A stretch of DNA of 64,000 nt from Verpa conica. Its lineage: Eukaryota; Ascomycota; Pezizomycetes; Pezizales; Morchellaceae. The position numbers and the translations under genes are program-made. A model generated the notes under the pieces. The model was not told where the DNA came from. It ran no database searches and worked only from the letters and a program-made list of their open reading frames with translations. Positions 1 through 11,022 of the stretch are shown here, in pieces. The stretch lies in NCBI GenBank assembly GCA_033030425.1, contig JAUFSD010000005.1, forward strand, positions 248,001 through 312,000. The letters run 5' to 3'. Numbering within the stretch: position 1 is the stretch's first letter; each line of letters begins with the position of its first letter.

Positions 1-83
1 GATCTCTTTCAACCCACTTCAAAAACTCTGGTCACTTTTATTTTTATCCCTCCATTCATCTATCTTATTGATTCCACTCAAAT

Positions 84-1004
84 ATGCCGAAAGTTGTGCG
101 TGAATAATCCATCATCTTCTCTTTGCTCCGCGGCCGTATAGAGATAGGCTAACAAATGAACCGTCTCTCTCTCTACTCTCACCCAGGTTTGGACCTCTGA
201 GAACGATCGCAAGGTATTTATTGGGTTTTTAATTTACTTGTTATTTAATTAGTTTTTTTCTTTCTTTCTTTTTTTTTTTTAATTTAAATTTTTTTTTCTT
301 TCTTTCTTTCTTTCATTCCTTAATTCGGTCTTTTACTAAAAAAAAAGGGAACATTCTACACAGCTTCTCATTCGCCTTATTGAACGTTCTGCGAAATCAT
401 ACGATACTGTAGAATTATGCAAGATCTTCCCAGGTATTCCACCAACCTCTTTCAATCTTTTTTTTTTTTTTAAAAAAAAAACGAAAAAAAAACAAAAAAA
501 GAAAGAAACCCAATACTAACACAGTCAATCCTCTGTTTGAAAAAACAAAACAAAAAAGGAGCGACTCCGAAAGCGATCGAAGAAAGGATAGCGAAACTCA
601 AACGCGAAGCTAAAGCTATGGATCATCCAAAACCACGTAATCACCCAAAGGGCAAAAGCGGGCCGAAGAAACGAGTAGCCACTGAAGCGTCTGTGGGTTC
701 TTCCGAGACTAAGAGGACTAGGACGACGACGACGACGAAAGTCACACAGCCGTCGTCGTCGTCTTTGGGTAATAAGGCGGTGGGAGGAGGGGACGAATCA
801 TCTCAATCGGAAAATTCACTTTATGAACCCTTGGTTTCGGCTGAGCTGGCGAGTGTGAAGCGTGAACTTGAGCTGGATTCTGGGTCTGAAGGTGGGCTTG
901 GGGTTGGTGGGGATATAGGCTCGGAGTTTGGCTCGGAAGATGAGGATACTGATGATCAGAGTCATGCTTTGGTTAAGTCGGAGATGGGGGTTGGGGAGTT
1001 ATAG
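84..1004 (+). CDS. Myb/SANT-like fungal protein with SUMO-type tail (paralogue 1)
   Basis: I assembled four exons: 84-95, 187-213, 364-433 and 559-1004, giving 184 aa with all phases matching. The N-terminus (MPKVVWTSENDRK, then LLIRLIERS, then FPGATPKAIEERIAKLK) matches a helical domain common in filamentous ascomycetes, in which a W-x-x-x-x-D-x-x-LL helix is followed by G-x-TP-x-A-x-x-x-RI. I read it as Myb/SANT-like and probably DNA- or chromatin-associated; that role is inference. The tail is basic (PKKRVATE), then acidic and low-complexity, with two psi-K-x-E motifs (VKRE, VKSE). The gene lies head-to-tail with a paralogue at 2297. The last acceptor (AAAAAAG/GA) is weak but is the only one that restores the motif. 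Domain confidence is good; exact borders of exons 1 and 4 are moderate. Confidence 0.66.
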
Positions 1005-2296
1005 TGTGTTTGAGGTGTACTGGCTTTGTGGGCATTTTTTTTATATTATTCTATGAGGTCTGTGATTGTTATAGGTAATGATTTGTCCTGGCTAGCTAGC
1101 TTCTTAAGGGGGAGGTTATTATCATCTTTTTGGTTATCTGTGGAGTTTACTGCTTGATGCGCTGAAAAGGGAATATTCACTTATAATCTCTCTAAGCTAC
1201 GAATTTGATTATATCAAGGCTTTAGATCTGGGAGAAGTACCTGGCTCTAAGAGTGGTCCCATAGCCGTTCTCACTCGCAAGCCCTAGATAGAATTACTGA
1301 CTCTATGACCAATTAATCATGACCCACCATCATTGTCTCGCTCATGCGTTTGAAGAGACTTTATGAGTATCATTGTAGATACGCTATGGATTGAAGATCA
1401 GCTCGTAGAGTTAGATCATATAATATCACTCGATATAGACCTGCCGTCACTTTTTTAGAGAATTCCGAATGAATTAATTATAAGTACATGGATTTTAGAG
1501 AATTCTATATCACTTAAGGAACTTAGTACTAGCAAAAAACAATGAACAAAAAGGCTCATATGCCCTGACTCTGTTGTAGAGCGGTAGACCCGAGAAACTG
1601 ATTTATTCATAGTCATTAAGTTTAGATCCCCGTCAGTATTCCAGTAGCACCTTCACTGATTTTGTTCATGTAAGTATATAATTAATTATACTCATAGCCT
1701 AATTATTCAAGCAGAGTACCCTATAGGAGTCAAATATGAGAAATGGGCTTCCTATCCGGCCCCTTGCCCAAGCTTTGTAATTACTAGCTGAATCACGGCA
1801 TTTATAGCGTTAGTGGAAACACTTGTATAGCAGTCGATGAACAAGATAGCAACTAGAGTACATGACGTAGATCCCACGAGAATGTTAGTGTCCGTATACA
1901 AAGGTAATCCCAGACAAAGTTCTAAAAAGCTTGGGACATGACCAGTAGCCGTATTTTGGAGTAAAAGAGGGGAAATGACAAGCAAACCTCATGCTTCCCG
2001 TCTTATGAAGCATGTTCCCATTTCCCGGTCTATATGGAATTTGTTAGTCTAATGAAGAATTCCAGCGCATATATCTTGGGCTTTATTCTCAGCTCAGATA
2101 TAGAGCTCGTCATCAGCCTTCTGGGCTCATCTAAAGCTTTAAGCTAGACACATTACTCTCACTATCTGACTTGGTGTGAGAGCTCTTTTAGAGCGCATCA
2201 ACTCGCATATTTCAGAACATCAACTCTACTAGTAATCTGTAGGGGACTATACAGCGATATACTTAATTTCTATACAGAAGCGTTCAAGTGTCTAAG
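1005..2296. other. Intergenic, AT-rich
   Basis: This stretch separates the two paralogues. I see no supported gene; the open frames here start at non-ATG codons and resemble no family. The 22-mer at 1469-1490 matches 10381-10402 at 20 of 22 positions, which may be a decayed dispersed repeat or chance. Confidence 0.5.
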
Positions 2297-3177
2297 ATGA
2301 AGTGGGACTGTAAGCTTATCTCAGTATATTACACAAAGCCTCCAGCGCATCACTAACATTAATTTACCATATAGCTGCTGCAGATCAGCACCTCCTACTT
2401 GCTATTCTTAGCGCTCATAAAGTAACCGTTGATCATACCCGTGTTGCCCAAATTGTTGGCTGTACCCCCCGTGCATGTGAAGAGCGTATTAAGAAGCTCC
2501 GGAAGCTCGCTAAAGAGTGCGGCTATGAAGCTCAGTCTCCTATGTTACCCCAACCGAGCAAGAGAGGGGGTAAGAAAGTCGGTAAAGGTGGGAAAGGGGG
2601 TAAAGAAAAATACATGGATAATACGGATATGATTCTATACCGCAAAGGCATCGTCTTGGATGACATTGAGGTGAAGATGGAAGATGAAATGATGATTAAG
2701 AAGGAGATAATCAAGAAGGAGTTTAGGATGAGTACTCATGATGTGTATGGGTATGGGTACGGGTACGGCGAGGACGCAAAGCCCTTGATAAAGCAGCAGA
2801 AGATGGAGGGTTCACCCTTGTTTACTGGGAATAGAGGCATCAGGAACTCTAGGAGCCCACTAATGCCATATGCGAATACAGCTGCTGGTCTCGAGATTCC
2901 ACTTGGGGTGCCATTAGAAATTGCTTGTGAGCCCTTAGTTTGTGGAGGAAGGACTTACGATTTCAACAACCACGCTGCCCTACTTGTTGAAAAGGGATGC
3001 CAGAAGCCCCAGGAACGGAGCACATCTTCTCCAAGGATTGGGTGTCTAGCCCATGTGGATGATGCTGAATTTATCGAGATTAGCCCGGCATCTAAGAAAG
3101 ATCCTTTAGTTATCAACGATGATGATTGTGAAGGTATCTCTAGTGTTCAAGTGGCTTCCTCTTCCTGTATTTTGTGA
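2297..3177 (+). CDS. Myb/SANT-like fungal protein with SUMO-type tail (paralogue 2)
   Basis: Exon 1 (2297-2309) encodes MKWD plus one base. An intron with GTAAGC donor and ATATAG acceptor follows, then exon 2 (2375-3177), for 271 aa. The domain runs SAADQHLLLAILSAHK, VTVDHTRVAQIVGCTPRA, CEERIKKLRKLAKE. It is the same helical domain as the gene at 84, but less divided by introns. A Lys/Gly-rich stretch follows (about residues 60-80), then three psi-K-x-E motifs (VKME, IKKE, IKKE) and an acidic C-terminus. A nuclear, chromatin- or DNA-associated role is inferred from domain and composition. Together with the upstream gene it looks like an old tandem duplication: only the domain and the tail style are conserved. 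The spliced start at 2297 is well supported by the canonical W-D-x-x-x-D-x-x-LL opening. Confidence 0.75.
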
Positions 3178-3668
3178 TGTAATCCTCAAAGGATAAACTT
3201 AGGGTTGGTTTTCTAAAGACTATTTCCTATAAATGAGTTGGTACTAGGGATGGAGGGGGTAGTTGTTACAGGGGTTGTGTTAGAAGGCATCTTTTGTTTT
3301 TGTTAGTGATGGCTATGCGTTACAAAATTGCAACTCCGCATAGATAACTTTCTTTCCATGTGAGTTTCGCAGTATAAAGTACTAGTTTATTCATGTTCAG
3401 GCTAATTTTTGGTTGGCGCAAGGGAGCAAGAGCCCTTTCGTAGTCAATCCTCAAGATCTCACTAAAGTACAATCCCTTAGGCTAGGATAATACTCCATAA
3501 CTGTTCCACACTTGAACAGATTCTGGTTTAGTAGTAAAGGTAGATCGTAAAAGAATCCCAAATAGACAGACAATTGGTAATTGGACTCTGGGGTGCGTGA
3601 AATAAAAACGCCTATAATCTTGAGGATGACTTAGATATTTATAATCATACACTAATTTAGTCCATAAA
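3178..3668. other. Intergenic between convergent genes
   Basis: This is the 3' side of the second Myb/SANT-like gene (+) and of the Pga1-like gene (-). It should hold both transcript ends; I see no other gene. Confidence 0.6.
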
Positions 3669-4556
3669 TCATGAATCCTTCTTTTCTCGCTCTCTGTCTT
3701 CTGTTGTCGCAATGGCTTGGAGCGCTTTATATATTTGTCCGCTGGCCCACCAAGCGAATAAAGCAACTAAGGTTATCATCCCCGCAATGGGAAATAGGGA
3801 TTCTGGAACGACATTCATGAAGAAGGGGTCAAGAACTAGTATTTAGTTAGTTACTATGATTCTTGATATTAGTTATGGGTATACGGACTTATTTCAACAT
3901 CAACACTATCTGGATTTTCCATTCTAGATTTATCAGGAGTATAGTAGGCTGCCTTTGCCTGGATCTCCAAGTAAAGTAGAGATCTTGGGACATCTACAGC
4001 ATGGTCAACCTCATCTACTGTTCGCGAAGATGGAGGTGCCTGAGAAGCATAAGATACTAGGCTAGTGATGAGCGAGGGATCTGAAAGTAGGCGAAGAGGC
4101 GTGTATAAATTGAGGGTGAAATCTGTTGGTGACTAGATTGCTTTACTCTAAGTAACGGACCTTGTGAAGCTCATCCAAAGTCGAGAATTACGCCCTTTGA
4201 AGGTGTAGACTCACAGTAGCGGCCCAGCATATTCGAACCTCATACCTCCTCCCAGGCTTTAGATGGTCGAGCAGAATCCATTGCCTCTCGCCGTTATCGA
4301 GGAACGAGGTATTCAATGTGGTTTTCAAACTACGGCATGGATCGGTGCCACAGAGAGATAAAGGTGTGAGTTTAGGTAGACCGAGATGTAGAGCCTCTAG
4401 CTCAACCGACTGGCCATCGTTTGCCCCTGTGTATAGCAATTCGTCATGGGCATGAGGTGCAACGAATATCTCCTTCTCCACATTGGCAGAAACTGAGGGC
4501 AACACAGGAAGGCAAAGCAGCAACAATTGAAGGGCTCTGGCAGCGGTGAAGATCAT
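3669..4556 (-). CDS. PGA1: Probable Pga1-type ER protein (GPI-mannosyltransferase II co-activator family)
   Basis: Three exons on the minus strand (4556-4215, 4132-3889, 3835-3669) encode 250 aa with matching phases. The N-terminus is a signal peptide (MIFTAARALQLLLLCLPVLP). A lumenal domain follows with conserved LKPGRRYEVRICWAAT, SPTDFTLNLYTP and EIILDPFFMNVVPESLFP blocks. There is one C-terminal membrane segment (AGMITLVALFAWWASG) and a short charged cytosolic tail. This layout and these blocks match the fungal Pga1-type family as I remember it. In yeast Pga1 works with Gpi18 to add the second mannose to GPI anchors in the ER. The family assignment is from memory and unconfirmed; a signal-anchored single-pass ER protein is certain from sequence. 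A longer upstream frame exists, but its first ATG that yields a signal peptide is at 4556. Transcription diverges from alpha-tubulin across 381 bp. Confidence 0.72.
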
Positions 4557-4937
4557 ATTGTGTGAACTGGCCAAGCAGGAACCGGATGAGGTATGTACAT
4601 TCAGCTTTCCGCTGTGGTGAGAAGCTCTCCCGTGAGGTCGTGCACGGTGTGTGGGTAGTAGAAGCACGGGAACGTTAAGGGTTGCCTCTTGCTAAACTCT
4701 AATTGGCTAGTTGCGGCGCCTACCTGACAAACCGAACCCTTCGACGCGAAAAAAACAACACACACCCTGTTCACCCACAGGCCACAGACCGCCTCCTTCT
4801 CCCTCTTTTTCTATCCTGCTTCCTTCCCCCATCTCCCATCCCTTCTTCCTTCCTCTTCATCCCCAACTTCACGCCTTTTACGACTCTCCTAATCGATACA
4901 CCCCCCTAACAATATCCTCTTAGTATAATCATTCATC
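4557..4937. promoter_or_regulatory. Shared divergent promoter of Pga1-like gene and alpha-tubulin
   Basis: The two start codons face away from each other, 381 bp apart. An ATTGG (inverted CCAAT box) lies near 4700, and a long pyrimidine-rich stretch (about 4790-4910) runs into the tubulin leader. Both are usual for highly expressed fungal genes. Confidence 0.6.
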
Positions 4938-6921
4938 ATGAGAGAAGTCGTCTCCCTCAACGGTTCGTGTTCCCCCCGCATCACTATCTATATGGCCTGG
5001 TTCCCCCTGTCAACTGTTATCAAGCTGCTGTTGCCCCTGAATCTCCAGGGGTCCACCTTACTGATATTTTTTAATAGTCGGTCAAGCTGGTGTTCAGATT
5101 GCCAATTCCTGCTGGGAGGTAAGATATTAAGCTTTCCGTTTATCCTGGAATTTCAAAAACTGACGTTTGATTCAATAGCTGTACTGCCTTGAGCACGGTA
5201 TCCAGGTAATTTAGCACCTATCGTTATGCCATCGAATATAGCACCTAAATTCAATTGGCCAGTATCAACAAGATGAGTAGTAGCTAACTTGGAATTTATA
5301 GCCTGATGGTTATCTCACTGAGGAGCGTCAAAAGGGTCCTCAGGATCAGGGATTCAGCACTTTCTTCTCCGAGACTGGTATGTCAAAGACCAACAACCAC
5401 TCCGACAGTTTGCATGTAGAGTGGGATTTAATAAGCCGAGTATTTTGATACTGACATCTGCCACCGTAGGTCAGGGAAAATACGTTCCTCGTACCATCTA
5501 CGTAGATCTTGAGCCCAATGTTGTCGATGAAGTGCGAACGGGTACCTACAGGAATCTGTTCCATCCCGAGCACATGATCACTGGAAAGGAGGATGCTTCT
5601 AACAACTGTATGTTCATCAGCTCTGGTCTTTGAAATGGTGGCAAAAACTAAATTAGATAATTAGATGCCCGTGGACATTATACCATCGGAAAGGAGTTGA
5701 TTGATCAAGTATTGGATAAGATCCGCCATGTTGCTGGTTTGTTGGCCATAATAGCACCTTTAGTTGAGAGTATTATCTTACAATTTACTAGACAACTGCT
5801 CTGGCCTCCAGGGTTTCCTTATCTTCCACTCTTTCGGTGGTGGAACTGGTTCCGGTTTTGGTGCTCTGTTGATGGAACGTCTCTCTGTCGACTATGGAAA
5901 GAAGTGCAAGCTTGAGTTCTCAGTTTACCCTGCACCTCAAGTATCGACCTCCGTTGTTGAGCCGTACAACTCAATCTTGACCACCCACACAACCCTCGAG
6001 CACTCTGACTGTTCGTTCATGGTTGACAATGAGGCCATTTACGACATCTGCCGTCGCAACCTGGATATTGAGAGACCCAACACAGAAAATCTTAACAGGT
6101 TGATTGCTCAGGGTATGATATTCATCTTTTTCTGTATTAGTGTTTTATTACTAACTCTTTGAATAGTCGTTTCTAGCATTACCGCTTCTCTCCGTTTCGA
6201 CGGTTCCCTGAATGTCGACTTGAACGAGTTCCAGACCAATCTTGTCCCGTATCCTCGTATCCATTTCCCTCTCGTTTCGTACGCCCCTGTCATCTCTGCT
6301 TCCAGGGCCTCGCACGAAGCCAACTCCGTTCAAGAAATTTCCAACTCTTGCTTCGAGCCCCACAACCAGATGGTCAAGTGCGACCCCCGCAACGGAAAGT
6401 ACATGGCCACCTGTCTGCTGTACCGTGGTGATGTTGTTCCCAAGGAGGTGCACGCTGCTGTTGCCAGCATCAAGACCAAGAGAACGATTCAGTTCGTCGA
6501 CTGGTGCCCTACCGGTTTCAAGATCGGTATCTGCTACCAGCCTCCTCAGTTTGTGCCTAATGGTGATTTGGCCAAGGTTAACAGGGCTGTGTAAGTTTTA
6601 TTCTCGTACCATTTGAGGTGACCCAGCTAATGAATCTAACAGTTGTATGCTTTCCAACACCACTGCCATTGCCGAAGCCTGGAGTGCGCTCAGCACCAAG
6701 TTTGACCTTATGTACAGCAAGCGTGCTTTCGTTCATTGGTATGTCGGTGAAGGTATGGAGGAAGGTGAATTCTCGGAGGCCAGGGAGGATTTGGCTGCTC
6801 TTGGTATGTCTATGATTCTTCTAGCAATTTTCCAACAAATACTAACTATCTTTCAGAGCGCGATTACGAGGAGGTTGCCACCGATTCTCTCGGTGAAGAC
6901 GCTGAGGAGGCAGAGTACTAA
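4938..6921 (+). CDS. TUB1: Alpha-tubulin
   Basis: Ten exons (4938-4962, 5078-5118, 5179-5205, 5302-5377, 5470-5607, 5665-5736, 5792-6112, 6167-6590, 6643-6803, 6857-6921) total 1350 nt, encoding 449 aa, the normal length. All introns are GT-AG and every phase closes. It is the GTP-binding subunit of the alpha/beta dimer that builds spindle and cytoplasmic microtubules. Visible hallmarks are [20 protein letters not shown], the GGGTGSGFG nucleotide loop, [32 protein letters not shown], and a C-terminal acidic tail ending EEAEY, a tyrosine-terminated tail. The acetylated Lys40 of animals is absent (R40-Q41-K42 here), as in other fungi. The N-terminus MREVVSLN is slightly unusual against MREVISIN/H. 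Nine introns is many for an ascomycete tubulin. Confidence 0.97.
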
Positions 6922-9047
6922 GCAGCAAAATATTTATTTTCCTTTTTTGCTGTGGGCAGTTAGAGGAAGTTTGCCATAAATTTGGACGCGGCATAAAATA
7001 TCACGGCGAATGGGATGAACTACATACTGTTTCTGCTTTTTGTCTTGAATGGAATACGAAATTGGAGATAATTTTCTTTGCATGTTTCGAATTTCGACTT
7101 CATTCTAAACCCCTTCGTGATTTTTTTATCGCTTACCTGATTTAACTGCTTTCTCTATTTTCTTTCTTGTTCCTTTTTTAAAATAGCCTTATGCTATACC
7201 GGTGTGCTCCGAGTTATATAAGGTCTTTAATCTCAATTCAGTTCCAACTAATACCATCATCCTGATATTGGCGTATTATTCGTCCAATTATGTTTGGCAT
7301 ATTTTAGTGAAGGTCTACATTGGCTGCAGGCAGATTTCCTGTTGGGTGAGAAGTACAGGCTTTGGCCTAAACTACGTACTGTCGTAGGATTTGTCCTACT
7401 GCTCCGTGAACCCGCACTAAGGCCTGCTCCAATGCTCAATATCCGTGTTATCCTCCAATTAAGGTCGTTGGAAGATCCGTGGAAGGTCCGAGTTGGTAGG
7501 TTAGTAAACCACGCTAGTCCTAGATAGGCTTAGGGCGGCTTTAATAAACATTGAAATAAACATCTACTTATTACTAGTCTCTCGGGTGGCCCACGGCTAG
7601 TCTTTCAGGGGCCGGAGGTTAGTGCTAGAAGTTACGGGGCTGGGTTGTATTTTCCACTGACTACAAAGTCTACACCTGTAGGTGGCTTCATAGCTATGTA
7701 CTGAAGATTATAGTATATTATAATACGTACCAGTAGAGTATTCTCTAGTTATCTCTAGGGGTGGAGAATTTTAATAGATTTTGGGAGTGCTCCTCGTGTT
7801 GTTTTTTAGTGTGTTTAAGTCTGGTAGCTAGTGAGTACTGAGTGTGGTCGGGTTTCATACTTAAGAATTGAGCTGTGAGGGGGGATATAAACTAATGGAT
7901 ATAAAAAAAGGGGATATATATATTAATAATACTGTACTCAATCCCTTGTTGTAGAAATGAATGATATTCCTATGTTATGACTAAAGAATAAAATTAAAAA
8001 GGAGTGCACCTTCAGAGGGTGTGAGGTGTCTCGACCTGTTATTATCGTCATTGGGTTTTTTATAATGAAGTTGTAGTAGGGTGATGGATATATTCATAAG
8101 CTAAGGGTTGGAGCAAGTTCTACTATAAGAGGTGGGTCTCCAGTTCTTGGTCTGGGAGTGGTAATAGGGGTTGTTTTGCACGCTATGATTCTCGGTGGGC
8201 TGTAAGGCTTTAATAGAGCTGTGTACCTGGAGGAGGAGAATGAGAGGACTGGTGATTGTAATTCTCTCTCTCTCTCTCTCGTTTTAGACAGGCTCTTTCT
8301 CATTAACACATTCAGAAAGGCACGATTATGAGAGGACATGGGTTTTATTGTTCGTACACATTCGATATTTCCTTTTAACATTTATGTTACTACCAACCAT
8401 GTGACACTGATATTATCCCTTAGTCTGGTGGTGCTGCCCACCCTTGGTGGGGGCCAAATTCGGCGAGGGGGCGCCCATAGTTATTTTGATACCCTACCAA
8501 TGATTTGCGGGAGGAATCCCTAACATATGATTTAAAACAATTGAGTTCTCCTGGCAGTGCTGCCTATTGTACTAACAGAAACATTCAAGACCTGACTTAC
8601 TTGCTACTCTTGGGTTAAGGCCACTCCTTTCTCTTTTTTTTTCAGCCCCCACTTTGGGTTGGCAGCATTTCCCACCGGATTAAGGGATAGAAACCTGGTT
8701 TAGACAACACTCTTGGTGGCGTAGAACCTATTCTTTCCGGGTAAACAGGATTATCATCCAATCTATACCCGACAGCCGACAAGCTGTGATGATCCTGTTT
8801 CTCTAGCATGGATACTCTCCACCCCTCTGGAAATGATACTCTATATGTAATTGCTAACCATTTAGAGTATCACATCCAGTACTTGGTTACCCCGCAATTT
8901 AGACCGCTACAGGGCTTATTCGAGCCGGAATAACTCTATAAATACCGATATAGCTAGAGTATCATTTGAACTTTTTCAAACTCTACCTCTCAACAACCAC
9001 CCAGCCTTTAAATACAAGTGATTTTTTTATTTTTAAAAAGAATAAAA
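6922..9047. other. Long intergenic region; TATA element at its right end
   Basis: The left part is tubulin 3' UTR. The middle (7200-8900) has no supported gene; it holds a CT-dinucleotide run near 8262-8280 and scattered GC-rich islands (7370-7520, 8420-8480) that look like decayed sequence. A TATAAATA box at 8937-8944 lies about 105 bp before the ATG of the downstream dioxygenase. Confidence 0.5.
8937..8944 (+). promoter_or_regulatory. TATA box of the PhyH-like dioxygenase gene
   Basis: The octamer TATAAATA lies 104 bp upstream of the chosen start codon, a typical fungal spacing, and is followed by a pyrimidine-rich leader. Confidence 0.5.
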
Positions 9048-10155
9048 ATGCCATCAAGAGTAGAAAACAACCTCTCGTACGACATTAGTACAAACCCACT
9101 TCTAGCCAACGATGGGCTTCTCGAGCCCTCAGATCTCACAACACTCAGACCTTCCACGCTCTCCACACCAATCGAGGAACTGCGCGAGCGGTTCTCAGAA
9201 GACGGATACCTCTGGATCAAGGGTCTGATCCCACGCGAAGACGTACTCCGCATGCGTGAGAAATACTTTGAGTTCCTCTCGCCCACGGGGCTATTAAAGC
9301 CCAACACACCACCCGTCGCGGGGATCTTTGACGGGACCAAGACGCCCGACATGTTTCCGGGGATCGGAGCAGCCACTGTGAAAAATACCTATCCTAACCC
9401 ACTCGCGAAAGAGTTTGTTGAGAGGGCGCTCAAAGCGCACACCGAGGACTGGTATGCGGAGGATTTTTGTAAGCATCCGAAGTTGGTGGAGTTTGTGGCT
9501 GGGTTTAGCGGGTGGGGTGAGAGCACGGTGGTTCTGAAGCGCACGTTGTTGAGGAATAATATTCCGGGGACGAAGGCGATTGGGGTGCATTACGATCAGA
9601 TATTCTTGAGGTATGGTGAGCCGACGTCGATCACGGCGTGGGTGCCCATAGGTGATGTTAAGGTCAAAGGAGGCGGGTTGATATATTTGGAGAAGAGCCA
9701 TACGTTGGGGAGGGAGCTGGAAGATGAGTTTAATAGCAAGGCGAAGGCGGATGGACTCACGGATGAGGAGGCGAAATATGCATTTAATCAGAATATGTTG
9801 GATAGTGGGCTTTTGACGGATGGGGCCAGGGGGTTTGCACGGGCGTGTAATAAACGGTGGATGGTTGCGGATTATGAAGCGGTAAGAACTCGAATCCTTA
9901 TGAGAGAGTGGGTGCTTATGTGGGTGTATCAATAGGGTGATGTTGTTTTTCACAATCCTTTCATGATCCACGCTGCCACCGTTAATCAGGACCCTGATAA
10001 TATCATTCGCCTGGCAACTGATCTCCGTTATGCTGATTCTTCAAAGCCATGGGATAGTGTAAGTTTCTAACTTGTTTTTGTGGCTCTTTATATTTGCTGA
10101 TCTGAGGGGTTTACAGAGATGGATGAACCATTACACAGTCAATGATGGGTTGTAA
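9048..10155 (+). CDS. PhyH-family Fe(II)/2-oxoglutarate dioxygenase
   Basis: Three exons (9048-9881, 9936-10058, 10117-10155) encode 331 aa. This is a phytanoyl-CoA dioxygenase-type fold that uses Fe(II) and 2-oxoglutarate to hydroxylate a small substrate. The facial triad is visible: H181-x-D183 in GVHYDQIF and distal H290 in FMIHAATVN. R303, in DNIIRLATDLRY, is placed to hold 2-oxoglutarate. The N-terminal helix region RERFSEDGYLWIKGLIPRED is the family's usual opening. No peroxisomal PTS1 is present (C-terminus DGL). Fungal relatives often sit in secondary-metabolite clusters, but no other biosynthetic gene is nearby, so the substrate is unknown. The start at 9048 is the first ATG; the frame upstream begins with GTG. 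Confidence 0.9.
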
Positions 10156-11022
10156 CTTTCAATTGTTTTGGCAGAGCTCAAGGTGTTTTTTGAGGGGGAG
10201 GTCTCTACCTCTTGATTTGTGGGCAATTGGAAATATCAGACAAGATACAAGTGTAAACTAAAGAACCTTGGATATCAATATTGGAAGGCTTTGTGGCTTG
10301 TAGCTGGGTTCGGAGAACTGTGCAGCGCCTCATGAAATATCACTCGGTCATGTTATCCGAAGCGTTACTCTGATGAATGAATGAATTTATCATAAGTACA
10401 TGAACGCGTTACTCTGATAATTGTCTAATTAATACATCATTTAGGGTATCCCACCTTTATAAGCTACTGTAAATTAAGGCTGTTAACGGCTTATAATCAT
10501 GGATAACTAGTACCAGTGTCTTAAAGATACGACTATGAGAGTGTAGGCCAGTATTCGTTTCAGAATCTCTACAAGACCACATAGGGTAAAGATGCTTTCA
10601 GACTTCAGTGTACACAGCGAGTGATGATCCATGATGTAAACCTTTACCCAGAGACTCTACTTTTACCTTCACGATATCTTATTGAGTAATACATCATCAC
10701 CTTCATTGAATTTAAGAGTATCGTGTAGCTTTCTAACCTTTCTTTGGCGTTCATCTTATATTTGTGGGTCAACGTGTATCAACTTTTGTAGGCTCCATGT
10801 ATCCATTCATTGTACCAACTTTTGTTGCGCCCCCTTGTGATTCCACAGACTTTTATATGATAGGACACAAGAATAGCTGCTAGAAACTCCCTTAGGGCTC
10901 ACACCCGCAAGAGTCAAAAGGAATCCTATTTTAACAGTCAACGCACCGTCTTGCAGCTATCACCAACATCACTCCACAGACTCGAAAGTTCAAGATCCCC
11001 AAATAAGACTTTCCCAGGAACT
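10156..11022. other. Intergenic
   Basis: No gene is supported. A 13-bp direct repeat (gcgttactctgat) occurs near 10361 and 10407, with a relative of the 1469 segment at 10381-10402. Confidence 0.5.

Noticed and set aside
3175..3177. C-terminal SSSCIL of the second Myb/SANT-like protein as a CaaX prenylation box
   Set aside because: Only two residues follow the Cys; CaaX needs three.
3482..3766. Minus-strand 94-aa open frame
   Set aside because: It overlaps exon 3 of the Pga1-like gene in another frame; the spliced model explains the region.
5346..5573. Minus-strand frames across tubulin exons
   Set aside because: Antisense shadows of exons 4 and 5 of alpha-tubulin.
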